Below, one piece after another: positions 10,909 through 23,016 of a stretch of DNA of 64,000 bases; the first letter of the stretch is position 1, and every line of letters begins with the position of its first letter. The notes below the pieces were generated by a model that was not told where the DNA came from, did no database searches, and saw only the letters and a list, made by a program, of their open reading frames with translations. Origin of the DNA: Valencia hispanica. Lineage: Eukaryota; Chordata; Actinopteri; Cyprinodontiformes; Valenciidae. The position numbers and the translations under genes are program-made. The stretch covers positions 31,221,298 to 31,285,297 of the forward strand of contig OY747705.1 of NCBI GenBank assembly GCA_963556495.2, read 5' to 3'.

Positions 10909-11919
10909 TAACCAAACATCATCTAGGTTTTATCTTCAGAGAGTTACCAGGAAGGGATGTCCTCTCTCCCCCTCCTTGTTTGCTATTTTTATTGAACCAC
11001 TAGCTGCAGCAATCAGACAAACTCACAATATTAAAGGCATAAAATGCAATAACATAGAACATAAAATCAGTCTTTATGCAGATGATGTATTACTTTTTCT
11101 CCAGCATTCACAAAACTCTTTCTCTCAGGTATTATTATTATTATTATCCCATTTAATACATTAATTCCACAATATGGAATTGATAAAAACAAATTCTTAG
11201 AATATCAACAAATTAAATCTATTATTAAAGGTAAATTTAGGCTCAATACAGCTGAATTACAAATTCCAGCAAGAGTTTTAGATTTTCTTAATCTCAACCC
11301 CCCCAAATTGCTGTCTAAAATATACAAAACTTTATCTACATTAGATGAATCAATAGCCATCCCTATTTCAAAATGGGAGGTGGATTTATCAGCCAGCTTT
11401 GACCAAAACGTCTGGTCTCAGATATGTTTAAGAACCTTTAAAATAAGAAAAAATCCTAATTTGCAATTAATACAATACAAAATCCTTCATAGAGTACACT
11501 ATACAGGTCAACGAATGTTTAGGATGGGTTTTACATCGTCTAATACCTGCTTACAATGCACAAGCAATATACCAGATACTTATGTTCATGCGCTTTGGTT
11601 CTGTCCACCTATTAAGACATTTTGGTGCCAGATATGTGAGGACTTATCAAAGTGTTTGAAATGTAACATCCCACCATCTCCCTCAGTTTGCCTGTTAGGA
11701 AATTTAAATGATGTCACCATGGACACAAAGTCAGTTATAATGGTTCACATTGTCTTATGCATCGCTAAGAAAACTATCCTCCTGAACTGGAAAAATAAAA
11801 AAGCTCTTAATATTAATCAGTATAGAAATCTCTTGTTGGACCATATTGGTCTTGAGACGGCCTCTGGCTCCATATCTGATCAATCTCTCTGGGCTCCTTT
11901 GATCGGCTCCATCACCTAG
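10909..11919 (+). pseudogene. LINE ORF2 C-terminal remnants (RT YADD block, zinc-knuckle end)
   Basis: After the first deletion the RT resumes in another frame with RKGCPLSPSLFAIF and SLYADDVLLFL (10925-11110). A second deletion near 11127-11155 removes the thumb. From about 11160 to the stop at 11917-11919 one frame encodes the C-terminal domain, with CLQC-x9-H-x4-C near 11545-11610. These are parts of the same ORF2 and are not translatable together as they stand. Confidence 0.8.
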
Positions 11920-14850
11920 TGGGGGTGGGGGGCACTTGGTTTTGTCGTTTGGGACACTGTTGCTGATGTGGGGTTTTGGGGTTGGAGGCGTCTGGGGGGG
12001 ACCCCGGGGGGGTGGGATCACTGGGCGGATGGGGCGCTGGACGTCGTGGCCGGCCAGGGGTTGGGCTTTGGGTGGTAACTCCTGATGGCTGCATACGGTG
12101 CCTTGGGGGGGTTGCACTGGCGGACATGGGTTACTGGCCTGGTGGCCGTGCTGCGCCTGGGTAGGGTCTGGGGTGGTCCTGGGGATTCGGGGCTCGGGGG
12201 CGCCGCGCCCCCTAGCTGTGGTCCTGGCTGGGGGTCGGCCGGCGTGGGGTCTCTGTTGGCTGTGGGGGTCGTGGCCGGCCAGCGGCCGGCATGTGCAGCC
12301 GCCTCTCTCTTTTTCTCTGGGCCGATTGTCATCGCCAGTCCCTGTATGGCGTCTCGCCTTGTTTGCTGGTTGGGGTGCCTGGCTGCTGGTCGCGGCGGCT
12401 GGGTGGTGTTTCTAGGCCGGATCAGTCAATTTTTGCACTGGACTTGGCTCCTGGGTCTTGGTCTTTGTGCGGGGCGCTGGGGTTGGGCATTTGGCCGGGT
12501 TCGGTCAGACTTGCGGATTGACTGGCCAGGTGGTGGGCGTGCAGGGCAGGTGGGTGAGGCGCTGGGTTTGGTCTCTTGCCGGGCCGTTGAGCAACAGTGG
12601 TCGCTCCACAAGGAATGAGGCTGGTGGATGTCGCCCTGGTGGGTCGGCCGCCCGGCTCATCAGTTTGCTCCTGGTCTGGGCAGGTACATCGCCGTGGTTC
12701 GGGCTACGGGGGCCTCCGGTGTGCGGGTGGCGCTGGGGGCCTCCTTTGCTGGCGGGGAGGCTGCTGCTGTGTAGCGACAGGTGCTCTCCCCCTACAAGGG
12801 CACTTGGACGGGGGGGCAAACTCAACCTGGGTGTCTAGTGTCTTTTGTGTTTTGAGAGTAGAGCGAATGTCAGGGTGGGTTTAGTTCCCCTTCTGGGATG
12901 GGGCTGGGGGGACTGCCTTGGGGTCCGTGGGGCTTTGTGGTGCTGTGGCCGTGGGCCCCGGGTCGAACGTGCCATGGCCTCGCTCCCCTGGTGGATCCCG
13001 GTGAACAGCGGTGCCTATTGGGGTCAGTGGGGGAGCTGGCTCCCTGGGAAGACATTTTGTCTCCCAGTCCTTCCCTCCCCATCCCTGGACACCTCTGTCC
13101 ACCCGCTCCATCACTTTACCACTCATATAGGGTCTTGGGGCATGGCCACATCACTGGGGTGCCCGTGGCGTCCTGGGTCCCAATTTTAATATACAACTTA
13201 GACACTCCCACTTATAACATTCTCACGCGACACATATGTAGGGACTTTGGGGTGGGCACACTTTTCGGCATCCAGGGGGGGAGCGGTTCAATCAGCTTCA
13301 CCTCTGGTGCCGGTGCCCACTGTTAAACCACATATAGACACTGAGGGCTCGGGGTGGGGGTTGTGAGTTGTGTGGCTGCCTTCCCCACATCCCACCCCTC
13401 TGTTTTAAATGCACATTATAACAACACGCATCAACACCATACTCGAGCGGGAGGATGGAGGCTAGGGGTCTTTTCACACCCCTTTTCGCTACGGGCCATC
13501 AGGGGTTGGGGTCCGGAGGAGGAACAGGCGGTCTGGTCAAGGTCCTGGGCTGTCGGGCTGCTTTGCCACTGTGGGGCCTTTGGTGGTCTGCTAGAAGGTA
13601 GGGGGTCCATCTCCCGGGTTCGGGGGCTGGTGGCTCTACTGGGGCATCGGTACCTGGACCTAAGAGCATAAAGTGTGTATGGGGTGTGTGAGTGAGGGTA
13701 CAGCGTAATTTTTTTGGGTGTCTTGGTGAGTCAGTGAGAATGTATGGGTTTAAGAGGGAGAGAACGTATGACTGTGTCTGTATGTCTTTGTCTACCTGTC
13801 AGGTTGGATCTTGGTCTGCCCCCTCGCCTGGCGCACCTCAGGCCTTACACTTAATGGGGGGCCTATTTCCCCTCCGTCACTCCCCGCCGGTGACGGGGGG
13901 CTCTGCCTGCCGGTGCATCGGTAGTCAATCCGGTTCGGACCTGGTGCGTGCCTGGCTGGGCCTGGGGGGGCCGGTGTGTCAGGCGGCCGATGCGCTGGGG
14001 CGATATCTTCCTTTGGTTGGTTGGGGCACCTCTTTTAGGGGTGCCAGGTTTGGGATTGTTGGGTGGTGCCTGCTCGGTGGCTCGGCGGGATGCGGATCCG
14101 GCATCTCTGCTCGATTGATCACCTGTTCAGTGCGCACCGTGCGTGGTCAGTTCATTGGCGGGTCCCTTGGTTGGACCGGCCCTGGCCCTCGTTGGATGCC
14201 TGGTCTCGGCGCTCTACGTTGCGCGGTATCAGGACCCGGGAGCTGGTACAACTTGGTGTCCAGATGCTGGCTGAGCTCGGCCTGGGGATGCTGTCCGTCC
14301 CCTGCGGCTATCGGTGTGGCACCCGGACGTAGGGCAGGGGTGGGGCGCTGGGATGTTGGCGGTGGGGATTGGCCTAGGGTGGTGGGGGGGGGCTCTCATC
14401 GGCCGGTCCCTTGTCGGGTCCCTGCTGGGGGGTGGGGTGCCCCTGGGCCCCAGCTCTCCCGGTCCATTGACCGGCCCGCCCTGGCGCGGCCGTTTGCCGG
14501 CGGGGCCCATGGGCTCGTCACTGCTGCCCCCCCGGCCCCTGCATAGTAGCCGCTGGACGTTTCCCTGGGGTTCTCCTTTGCTCCACTCTTGGGGGATGTT
14601 TTGTTTTGTTTTTTCCCCTCTCTCTGCCATCCTGTGGGTTTGGAGGCAGACTTCAATGTCTTCCTGTGTTTTCTTTGTTCCCCTTCCTCTCTTGTATTTT
14701 CAACTCACCCTCTCTCTTGACTTTTTGTTTCCTACCTCTCTTCTTCATCTTCCTTCTTTCTTCTCCTTAATTTTCCGTCTCCGTGTCCATAACATTAAGA
14801 AATAAAAACCCCAACAATTCATAATAAAGATTTTTCACACATATATCAAG
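11920..14850 (+). other. LINE 3' UTR: 2.9-kb, strongly G-rich on the sense strand
   Basis: It follows the ORF2 stop directly. From 11920 to about 14560 the plus strand is dominated by G and GT with many runs of four to seven G, for example around 11970-12015. The last 300 bp switch to a C/T-rich tract and then an A-rich end with AATAAA near 14800 and 14825. Open frames of 100-280 codons occur in several frames, but they are compositional (few stop codons in G-rich DNA) and show no domains. G-rich 3' tracts are known from L1-clade elements. Confidence 0.65.
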
Positions 14851-15225
14851 TGGAGGACTATAGCAAAAGCTGTACTGCTCCGCTTGTGAAAGTAAATCTG
14901 TTGGGCTTCTACTTGGTACTCAGACACCAATTCTGAGCTCCACACTGCCAAACAGGACACGTAAAAAAAGAAGAAAAAAGATGTCATCCCTGTGTCCAGG
15001 AATCAGATTTCAAGGTTTAGCCACTGTCACATGCTTGTTTTTATTATGACAGTGACCCGAATTCTGTGACACTGAACCAAGTGACAGAATTTCCTGTAAT
15101 CTCTCAGTCTGAGCTGACCAGCTTGTTATCTGACGATGCAGAACTCTTTTTTTTTGTCATCATACTCCTGTAATTTTTTCTTTCACCCTGAACCAGAACC
15201 TAAAACAGGAAGGTTAATCAGACAG

Positions 15226-15292
<67 letters not shown>

Positions 15293-15884
15293 TAGCAATA
15301 AAACAGGATTTAATTGCCAAATTAATAGATTAATTTTGCAAATTGCGATGCATAGCTGTAAGGGAATGTGTAAAAAGTGTTTTCAACTTACTTTCCGTTC
15401 ATTTAACAGTGACGGATAGATAGGGATGGATATTGGAAACCTGTGAGCTAAGAAACCACATAAACCTGCTCTTACACCCCAAGCCACACCACTGGCTTTG
15501 TAATTGAACCTGTTTCTACCCTAATGATGCCTTTCTAAGGTTTTACTGGTTATACATATTTGTTAAAGTACCCTTATTTTGGTCTTGGTGTGAATTGTGA
15601 TGTGAGCAGGGAATGCCATTTTATTCATGAATGTGCCTAAAATAGTGGTTATAGTACAGATGTATTTATATGTTATATCATTCTGTAAATCCACTTTAAA
15701 AAGGAAGGTGTGTGTGTAAGCGGTGTTCTGTAAAACAAACCAAAAAGAAAAGTTTAATATACAAGCACATCTAAAAAGTTGAGAAAAAGCTCAAAAACTT
15801 TTCATCACTAATTTTGGAAAGTGACCTGTCCAGGGTATACCCCTCTTTTTACCCAATTAGTGTTGGAGATAGGCAAAGCAAGGC
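14851..15884. other. Unassigned sequence with a TA microsatellite
   Basis: No coding region or repeat family was recognised apart from the TA repeat at 15230-15290. Confidence 0.4.
15230..15290. repeat. (TA)n microsatellite
   Basis: About 30 uninterrupted TA units. Confidence 0.97.
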
Positions 15885-16074
15885 AAGGCATGGCAATTTT
15901 ATTTGTATAGCACACTTTCAACAGCAGGGCAATTCAAGGTGCTTTACATGATTTGGTGATTTAAAAGAAACACATAAAAGAAACACACATTATACATGAT
16001 ACACAATAAAGCAAGAGAAAAATATAAAAAAGCAAGAGAGCATGAACACATTTCATACATATAACATCAAGCAT

Positions 16075-17145
16075 TTACTCAAAGGCAATTCTAAACAGAT
16101 GGGTTTTTAGTCTCGATTTAAAGCAGTTCAGAGTTTCAGCAGCTCTACACTCGTCAGGAAGTCTGTTCCAGATAAGGGGAGCATAGAAACTGAAAGCTGC
16201 TTCTCCATGTTTAGTTCTGAGTCTAGGGATGTTTAGTAGGCTAGAGTTGGAGGACCTGAGTGGTCTTGGTGGTTGGTACCATGACAACAGGTCTTCAACA
16301 TATTTTGGTGCTAAGCCATGTAATGATTTATAAACTAGTAAAAGTATTTTAAAGTCTATTCTCTGAGCTACAGGGAGCCAGTGTAAGGACTTTAGAACTG
16401 GGGTGATGTGCTCTACTTTCCTGGTTCTAGTGAGGACGCGAGCGACAGCGTTCTGGATCAGCTGCAGCTGTCTGATTGACTTTTTAGGCAGACCTGTCAA
16501 GATGCTGTTGCAGTAATCAATCCGACCAAAGATAAACGCATGGATGAGTTTTTCTAGGTCGTGTTGCAAAATCAGTCCTTTAATCCTAGAAATGTTCTTC
16601 AGGTGATAGAACGCTGACCTTGTTATTGCCTTTATGTGACCCTGGAGGTTCAGGTCTGAGTCCATTACTACACCTAGGTTACGAACCTGATCAGTAGTTT
16701 CTAGCTGTATTAATTGAAGCTGTGTGCTGACTCTTGATCGTTCCTCCTTGGGTCCAAAAATAATCACTTCAGTTTTGTTTCTATTCAGCTGGAGAAAGTT
16801 ATTGCACATCCATCCATTTATTTGGTCAATGCATTGATTTAGGGTTTGAATGGGTTCAGAGTCACCTGGTGACATTGTAATGTAGAGCTGAGTGTCATCC
16901 GCGTAGTTATGGTAGCTAATGTTATTGGTCGCTATAATCTTGCCTAGTGGGAGCATGTAGATATTAAATAAGAGGGGCCCCAGGATGGAGCCCTGGGGCA
17001 CCCCACATGTGATTTCTGTTCGTTCTGATGAAAAGTTTCCTATTGAAACATAGAAGTCCCTGTTCTTTAGGTAATTCAATTTGAGATTTTGTTTAATATG
17101 AGAGTGTGTGGTTAACGGTTTATGTTTCCTGCTGCTGATAATCAC
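16075..17145 (-). pseudogene. L2 LINE ORF2, C-terminal half of reverse transcriptase
   Basis: A 356-residue frame begins at the deletion junction, with the first ~25 residues not RT-like. It continues through [32 protein letters not shown] (catalytic YADD), the thumb and the L2 C-terminal domain ([45 protein letters not shown]). There is no internal stop. RT block A and the endonuclease are missing, so it is a truncated gene despite the long open frame. Confidence 0.85.
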
Positions 17146-17220
17146 TTATATAGCCTCAGGGGTGCCGGGTGAATTCTGGGAGACGGTAGGGGTGGATTTA
17201 TTGCCCGGTTCCCTCAAATA

Positions 17221-18548
17221 TCAGATATCTGTAATAATCAGTGGGGGGAAGCTCCCAGGCTTATGGACACTAGTCCCAGGCGTTTGGTGTAGTCTAAGTT
17301 TAGGTGTTAATTGTGTCCCAAGTTTGATTTGCTCATTCAGTCTGTCTGTAAAGTTTCTAAATGGAGACTCATTTGATGTGGCTGAGTCACAGGAAGATGA
17401 AGACTTAATCTCTGATGGTTGTTTATCTGTTCGGTCCTGTGGTGTCATCATGACTTGCTGTTTTTGTTCTCTGATATCCATGGGCGCCTCAAGGTCAGCT
17501 TTTGGGAGCAAGTGTTTTGCTTTCTGATGTTGATAAGAAAAAATGTTTGCTGCCAACAGCCTTACTCCGGACCTGTTCAAATAGCGCATTCCTGCTTTAA
17601 ACAGATGATTAGCACTTCCAAATACTTTGAAATTATTAATAAATGTGAACGACTTCTCAGCTGATTGTTTCTTCAACCATTTATGGAGCATGCGGAGTCT
17701 GCTAAATCTTTCATCATTCCCTTCAGGGACTGGTCCGCTGATGAGGATGTTTACGTTAAGTCCATCAAGTCTCTGTAGGAGATCAGAAAAGTCTCTCTTC
17801 AGAATCTCTGATTGTCTCATCACGATGTCTGCTGATCCAGCGTGAATGACGAGCTTTTCCAAAGCAGGATGTTGGTCCAAGATTTTAGGGATTTTTTCTG
17901 ATATTTCTCTCACTGTATTTTTGTAGCAGCTATAAACTTTGGTATTCTTGCTACAAAAAGCCTCAATTCCATTAATTGATCCGTCTTGTATGATAACAGT
18001 CTTTGCTGGGGCGCTCTTACTTTATGTGTCCGTTTGATGCGGCTGGGTTTCTCCTGGTGGCTTTGACTGGTCCCGGGGGATGCGTCATCTTTCGGGGAAC
18101 TCAAGGCTGCGAATCTGTTTTTCAGCAGGATTCCAGGTGGAGAAATATCTCTTGTTTTTGGCTGAAACCTCTTTTGTTTACTTTTAGCAGAAGCGGCAGT
18201 TCTGGGTTCAGAGGTTTCTCTGTGTCGGAGTTTCTTTTGTTTTTTCTTCCTCGGAGAACCGGCTGGGGTTGATTTCATGCATTTTAAAGCTGGCCAGTTT
18301 TCATTGTAGTGCGGAGTTCTGCCACTCAGACGCCTGTAGGGAGTCTCTGTGACATGGTTAGACCGACATAACACAGGGCTGTTTGTATTCAAAGGGCTGT
18401 TTGTATTCAAAGGTAAAGGTAAAGTTGTTTCATTTTGTCCATAATCAGTGTGGAGATCAAAATTAATTTCCAGACGACGTAGCTTCGTTTCAATGCCCTC
18501 AATTCTGTGGAGCAGTTTTTCAAAATCCTCAGCTGAGCAAAAAGCCAT
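17221..18548 (-). pseudogene. L2 LINE ORF1, SGNH-esterase type, one frameshift
   Basis: The start is the ATG at 18548 (MAFCSAEDFEKLLHRIEG). It has a leucine-rich N-terminal helix, a long basic linker and then a C-terminal SGNH-like domain: DGSINGIEAF (candidate nucleophile Ser), HAGSADI, ILISGPVPEGND and a last block YLNRSGVRLLAANI. A one-base change in the C-run near 18010 separates the linker from the esterase part. In related ORF1 proteins the last block usually carries the catalytic His (HxN). Here that position is Tyr, which would inactivate the enzyme. Confidence 0.65.
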
Positions 18549-18839
18549 GTTGATAAGTCCATAGAAAAGTAATCCAAGAAGAGATCTGGTCCAATACAGT
18601 AACTCCAGGGGCTGGGAAAATAAAGTAACTAAGAAAAGGTTAAGAAAGAAAACAAGAAAAGCAAACAGAAAATAAAAGAAAAGAAAATAAGTGAACGGAT
18701 CTGGAGAGAGACAGATAGGCACCAGTCTCCTCAACGACCCTGCAAGGAGAATCGGGTATAGACAATGAATGAATGGATGGATATGAGTGAGTGAAACTCG
18801 GATATAGATTAATTACTCATAGGGGGAACTATTTCAAAC

Positions 18840-19110
18840 CTTTCTTTCTTGTAATATTGATGATTGTGGCTCACTGAAAATTACAAAATTACATAAAATC
18901 AATGAAAAAGGATATTAGAAATGTCAGGCTTCTGAAAAGTATGTTCATTCTATGCACTCAAGTTTGGGTTTTATTTTGCATAAATTACTGCAGTGGCATG
19001 GCACGGAGGCTATCAGCCTTTGGTACTGCTGAGGTGTGATGGAAGCCTGAATTTTGGGTTTTGAATATCTGTAAGCCATAATCCGTTTTCAACTTTCTGG
19101 TCTGTTTGAA
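18840..19110. mobile_element. Tc1-like transposon remnant
   Basis: The sequence resembles the terminal part of a common fish Tc1-like element (GTGGCTCACTGAAAATTACA, then GGCATGGCACGGAGGCTATC). Around 19045-19085 it also resembles the TIR region of the Tc1 copy at 22430. No open frame survives. The call is from pattern recognition only. Confidence 0.5.
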
Positions 19111-21399
19111 AAAAATAAAAATAAAAAATCACAGCGAACAGGAAAAAAAAAAAAAAAAAAAAGACATTAAGAGGCAACATTTTTAGACTGGAAAGCTGCA
19201 GACAGTATGAAAACATGTTTTTCAGGAAAGGATTATCACAGGTTACATCATGTCCCTTTTAACTCTTGCAATATATAATAACCCACAAAGAAGGGATTGA
19301 GCTCCCCCAGAATTTAATGTGGCAAGAGGGCATCATAGAGCTGTGATATGTGGGACTGTGATAACTATGGTGTTTTCTCACTTCAAGTCAGCGCCAAAAT
19401 GTGAAGGCACTGACACGAGAACACTTGAATGTTTTACTCACCGGAGAGACATGTTGAAAACTCTTGTACAACCAAAGAAAAGGGAAGATTGAAGTGTGTT
19501 ATCGCAAGGGGGGGTTACTGTGTGAATGACAAACCTCAGTGAGGCCAGAGGACACCACATTGCTGCATTGACATTCTCGCTCTGGTGGGGAGCTTACTGT
19601 CAAAGATATGTCAGACCCTGTGGGGTTTTCACATGGAGCGCCTAACACGCACACAATGGTTGGGTTTAGAGCTCTTGTCAAAACACTTTAACCTCACCCT
19701 TACTGCACATAACCCTTAGCCTTCAACTTTGTTCTACTCCTAGAGTTTCTTGCATCCTGTGTCAAACCAAGTATTTCTAATTTACCCTTGTGCCCTGTGG
19801 GTTTTTAATAGCTCTGGTGCACTGGCTGTAAACACTAGGTGTGACATGGCAGATGGAAGCAGCAGTGGGAGTCTGTGTGAGTCTTTCAGTCCCACGGTAA
19901 GTCCCCTGGGCTGCAAGTGGAAAGTGACCGGAGTAATTAATCCATTTTCACCACTCCTTTATCCTCCAAATACTGAGCCGCTCTGGTGTTCGCTCAAGGA
20001 CGCCAGAACAGCAAATTTCACTGAAATTTCCTCTCAGCCTCTTTCTGCAGTTTTCAGTGATGGGTGAAAGACAGGATGATGTTGTTAAAGGACTTATAGT
20101 AGATGTTGAGCAACCACATTAAATTGAAGTTACAGTGGAATAAACTCCTACAAAATCCAAACGTTTTAATGTAGGACTCAATTTGAGACGTTCCTTCTGT
20201 ATCCTTCAAAGACCATGCAATACATAAACATTTCAAGAAACTAGAAAAAAATAATCTTCTTAGAGAAAATATTTGAAAATCTGATGCTTTTGATGGATGT
20301 AGCCAGTCTTCAAAAGGGCTTTACCCAGTTTTTTTTTAATACATTTTTTATTAGCGTTTTTTGGCTGCTATCAAACTACACACAGCAACATTACATCCCA
20401 CACTCAAGAAAATATCACCTTGTTTATTTCTAACCACAAGCAACTCCAAAACCCATCACATAAAAGCCAGAAACTGGTAGAAATAATGACATTTTCATCT
20501 CACTGAAATCTGTTAGATCTCAGATGTTGCACAGAAATGTTCACATTGCATCATTATGACAACATTAGATCAAAGGAAAACACTGCCTTCATAGAGTAGC
20601 AATTGGACAGTAAGGATTAATTTATGGAGAAGAATAGAACAGAATAGAATAGAATAGAATAGAATAGAATAGAATAGAATAGAATACTGTTTCTACAGGG
20701 GTGGGATAAAAATTATGGTCATTTTCATTAACTTCTAAACAAACAAACAAACAAAACAAAACAAAAAGATATATCGTTAAAACACATAATCTTCATCAAA
20801 AACAGTTAACAGCAGACTGTAAATACAGAATCAAAAGCAACACTATACTACTTCATTTTGCAGCAGGGGTTATCCAATTTTAGAAGATTTAATAAATACA
20901 CGATCTGACCAGCTGATTGGTGTGGTGTGCTGTGGTGTACAAAGATAAGCCATTTTAGCCTAGAGAGGTTTAGGTGCTCTCCAATGTAAGTCAAGGACAG
21001 AAAGGTAAAATATATCTACTTTAATTCAAGAATTAAAAATGATTGAGGGCATGGCCTCCATCAGCGTTATCTCCCTTTGACATGGCCTCTGGTCAGCAGA
21101 GTCCAACAGTGCAAAGTTCTTGGCAGTAATAGTCTATGGTCTTTAAACATTTAAATAAACAGATAACTTGTCTTAATGATTTTTTTTCTATGACTTAAGG
21201 TTCATTCTTCAGTCTTGTGAGGAAGTTTTTTCTGATGATCAGAAAATACCTTTTTTGGAAAGTATATGACAAAAGCCAGTTTAGATCTAATGTATTTGTT
21301 GGACTCCTTGAAGATTAGGAATGAAAAAAGAAAAACAGATGATGAAATCATGGTTTTGTAGGCTTTTGGTTAATTCACATTTTAGTTAAATGGAGGCAC
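19111..21399. other. Low-copy or unassigned DNA
   Basis: It contains an A-run (about 19142-19162) and the AGAAT repeat at 20631. Short open frames have no recognisable domain. I see no gene. Confidence 0.45.
20631..20686. repeat. (AGAAT)n microsatellite
   Basis: About eleven near-perfect pentanucleotide units. Such tracts often mark LINE or SINE tails in fish. Confidence 0.9.
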
Positions 21400-21780
21400 A
21401 CATGGATGTATTTTAATGCACACTTCAAAGCCACTCAGTGTTGAAGAAGCCTGTTGAGAATCCATTTTCCACAAATGAACTAAACAGACTGCATGTCCCA
21501 GCATTTCTAGCTGTGACCTGAACACATTCCCATTGGCCGTGGCCAACGATGACATCACGAAGTTTATAAAAGGGAGTCGGCAGTGACTGACCCCTGCCTT
21601 TTCAAGTGTGTTGCTTGGCATTGCAAGGAGACACGCTATTCATCGATTAATCCATGTGACTTCTGACCTGCGAGGCGGGAAATTAACCACTTTTAAAACC
21701 TTCGAAGTACAACCGTCTACCCAGCCCCTGGACGAGCTTTAAATTTCTCCAGACAGTTCTTCACAATGTCGATTCCCAGC
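21400..21780 (+). promoter_or_regulatory. Promoter-like segment with TATA box
   Basis: TTTATAAAAG lies at 21563-21572, just downstream of a TGACATCA element (about 21550, CRE-like). No downstream open frame fits on the plus strand, because the Tc1 transposase remnant that follows is on the opposite strand. It could be part of an unrecognised LTR or an orphan promoter. Confidence 0.3.
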
Positions 21781-22267
21781 AGTCAGGCCTGTAACCGGAA
21801 CCGAAATTCCCCCGATTTCCGAATGACATGCAAAATTTGCTTTCATCCAAAAAAAGTACTTTGGACCACTGAGCAACAGTCCAGTGCTGCTTCTCTGTAG
21901 CCCAGGTCAGGCGCTTTTGCCGCTGTTTCTGGTTCAAAAGTGGCTTGTAGCCCATTTCCTGCACACGCCTGTGCACGGTGGCTCTGGATGTTTCTACTCC
22001 AGACTCAGTCCACTGCTTCCGCAGGTCCCCCAAGGTCTGGAATTGGTCCTTCTCCACAATCTTCCTCAAGGTCCGGTCACCTCTTCTCGTTGTGCAGCGT
22101 TTTCTGCCACACTTTTTCCTTCCCACAGACTTCCCACTGAGGTGCCTTGATACAGCACTCTGGGAACAGCCTATTCGTTCAGAAATTTCTTTCTGAGTCT
22201 TACCCTCTTGCTTGAGGGCGTCAATGATGGCCTTCTGGGCAGCAGTCAGGTCGGCAGTCTTACCCAT
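21761..22267 (-). pseudogene. Tc1-like transposase, N-terminal half
   Basis: 168 residues are open from ATG. They contain two helix-turn-helix DNA-binding units (AIIDALKQEGKTQKEISERI and the paired-type block ending RRVQEMGYKP), a GRKK nuclear-localisation-like region and the first catalytic block (KVLFLDESKFC, first Asp of DDE). A full Tc1 transposase is about 340 residues. The last ~20 residues no longer match, and the second Asp and the Glu are lost. Confidence 0.85.
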
Positions 22268-22595
22268 GATTGCGGTTTTGAGTAATGAACCAGGCTGGGA
22301 GTTTTTAAAAGCCTCAGGAATCTTTTGCAGGTGTTTAGAGTTAATTAGTTGATTCAGATGATTAGGTTAATAGCTCGTTTAGAGAACCTTTTCATGATAT
22401 GCTAATTTTTTGAGATAGGAATTTTGGGTTTTCATGAGCTGTATGCCAAAATCATCAGTTTTAAAACCATAAAAACCTGAAATATTTCAGTTGGTGTGCA
22501 ATGAATCTAAAATATATGAAAGTTAATTTTTTATCATTACATTATGGAAAAGAATGAACTTTATCACAATATGCTAATTTTTTTAGAAGGACCTG
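21761..22595 (-). mobile_element. Tc1-like DNA transposon, truncated
   Basis: The terminal sequence CAGGTCCTTCTAAAAAAATT, read inward on the minus strand from 22595 next to a TA (22596-22597), is a typical Tc1-like end. It is followed by the internal TIR region and the transposase start at 22267. The other end is missing: similarity stops near 21785, inside the catalytic domain. Confidence 0.85.
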
Positions 22596-22839
22596 TATGT
22601 TCCTCTCTAGAAGAATGGACTCCGCAACACTTGGATGATACCAATTAATATATATAGTGTGTTATTTTACTGCTCAACTTTCAACCATATACATGTTATC
22701 TAAAGCTGCTGAAGGAGAAGCTGCCTCTCCCGATCTCTCTTGATCTGAATGTACCCATAGTACATGCAGATGTGAGTGACTTGTGGACTTGGCAGCAAGG
22801 AGGGAGCACAGGTTTTTGTCAGTGGTAGGAAGGAGGCAA

Positions 22840-23014
22840 ATACAAATAAATTATTTAAAAACCATACAATGTGATTCCTGGATTAATTTATTTTTTTACA
22901 TTCTGTGTCTCACAGTTGACATATACATGTGATAAAAATTACAGATCTCTCACATCTTTTTAAGTGGGACAACTTGCACAAAAAGTGGCTGCCAAATACT
23001 TTTTTGCCCTACTG
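22840..23014. mobile_element. Tc1-like terminal remnant
   Basis: The end of this stretch, ATACTTTTTTGCCCTACTG followed by TA, matches the inward-reading TIR (CAGTGGGGCAAAAAAGTAT type) of a widespread fish Tc1-like element. The preceding 150 bp (TCTCTCACATCTTTTTAAGT) also fits. Only one end is present and there is no coding sequence. Confidence 0.65.
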
Positions 23015-23016
23015 TA

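Larger units (their letters stand above)
7726..14850 (+). mobile_element. L1/Tx1-type LINE, copy B, internally deleted but with both ends
   Basis: In order: a short 5' UTR, ORF1 (7945-8751), a pyrimidine-rich spacer, ORF2 (9142 onward), a long 3' region and a terminal AATAAA-containing segment near 14800-14830. ORF2 has two internal deletions, near 10890-10925 and near 11127-11155. The element therefore keeps the RNA ends and ORF1 but cannot encode a working reverse transcriptase. I could not define a target-site duplication. Confidence 0.8.
15885..18740 (-). mobile_element. L2/Maui-type LINE, copy B, internally deleted
   Basis: Read on the minus strand it contains a 5' region, ORF1 (18548-17221), then directly the C-terminal half of ORF2 (17145-16075), and a 3' UTR ending near 15885 (ATTTTATTTGTATAGCACAC on the plus strand, typical of L2 tails). 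The endonuclease and the N-terminal half of RT are absent. Relative to a full element, roughly 2 kb or more is missing between ORF1 and the RT palm. Confidence 0.8.

Noticed and set aside
12018..14805. Several open frames of 100-284 codons in the G-rich region, on both strands
   Set aside because: They overlap in many frames, contain no domains and are low-complexity. They follow from the scarcity of stop codons in G-rich DNA in the LINE 3' UTR.
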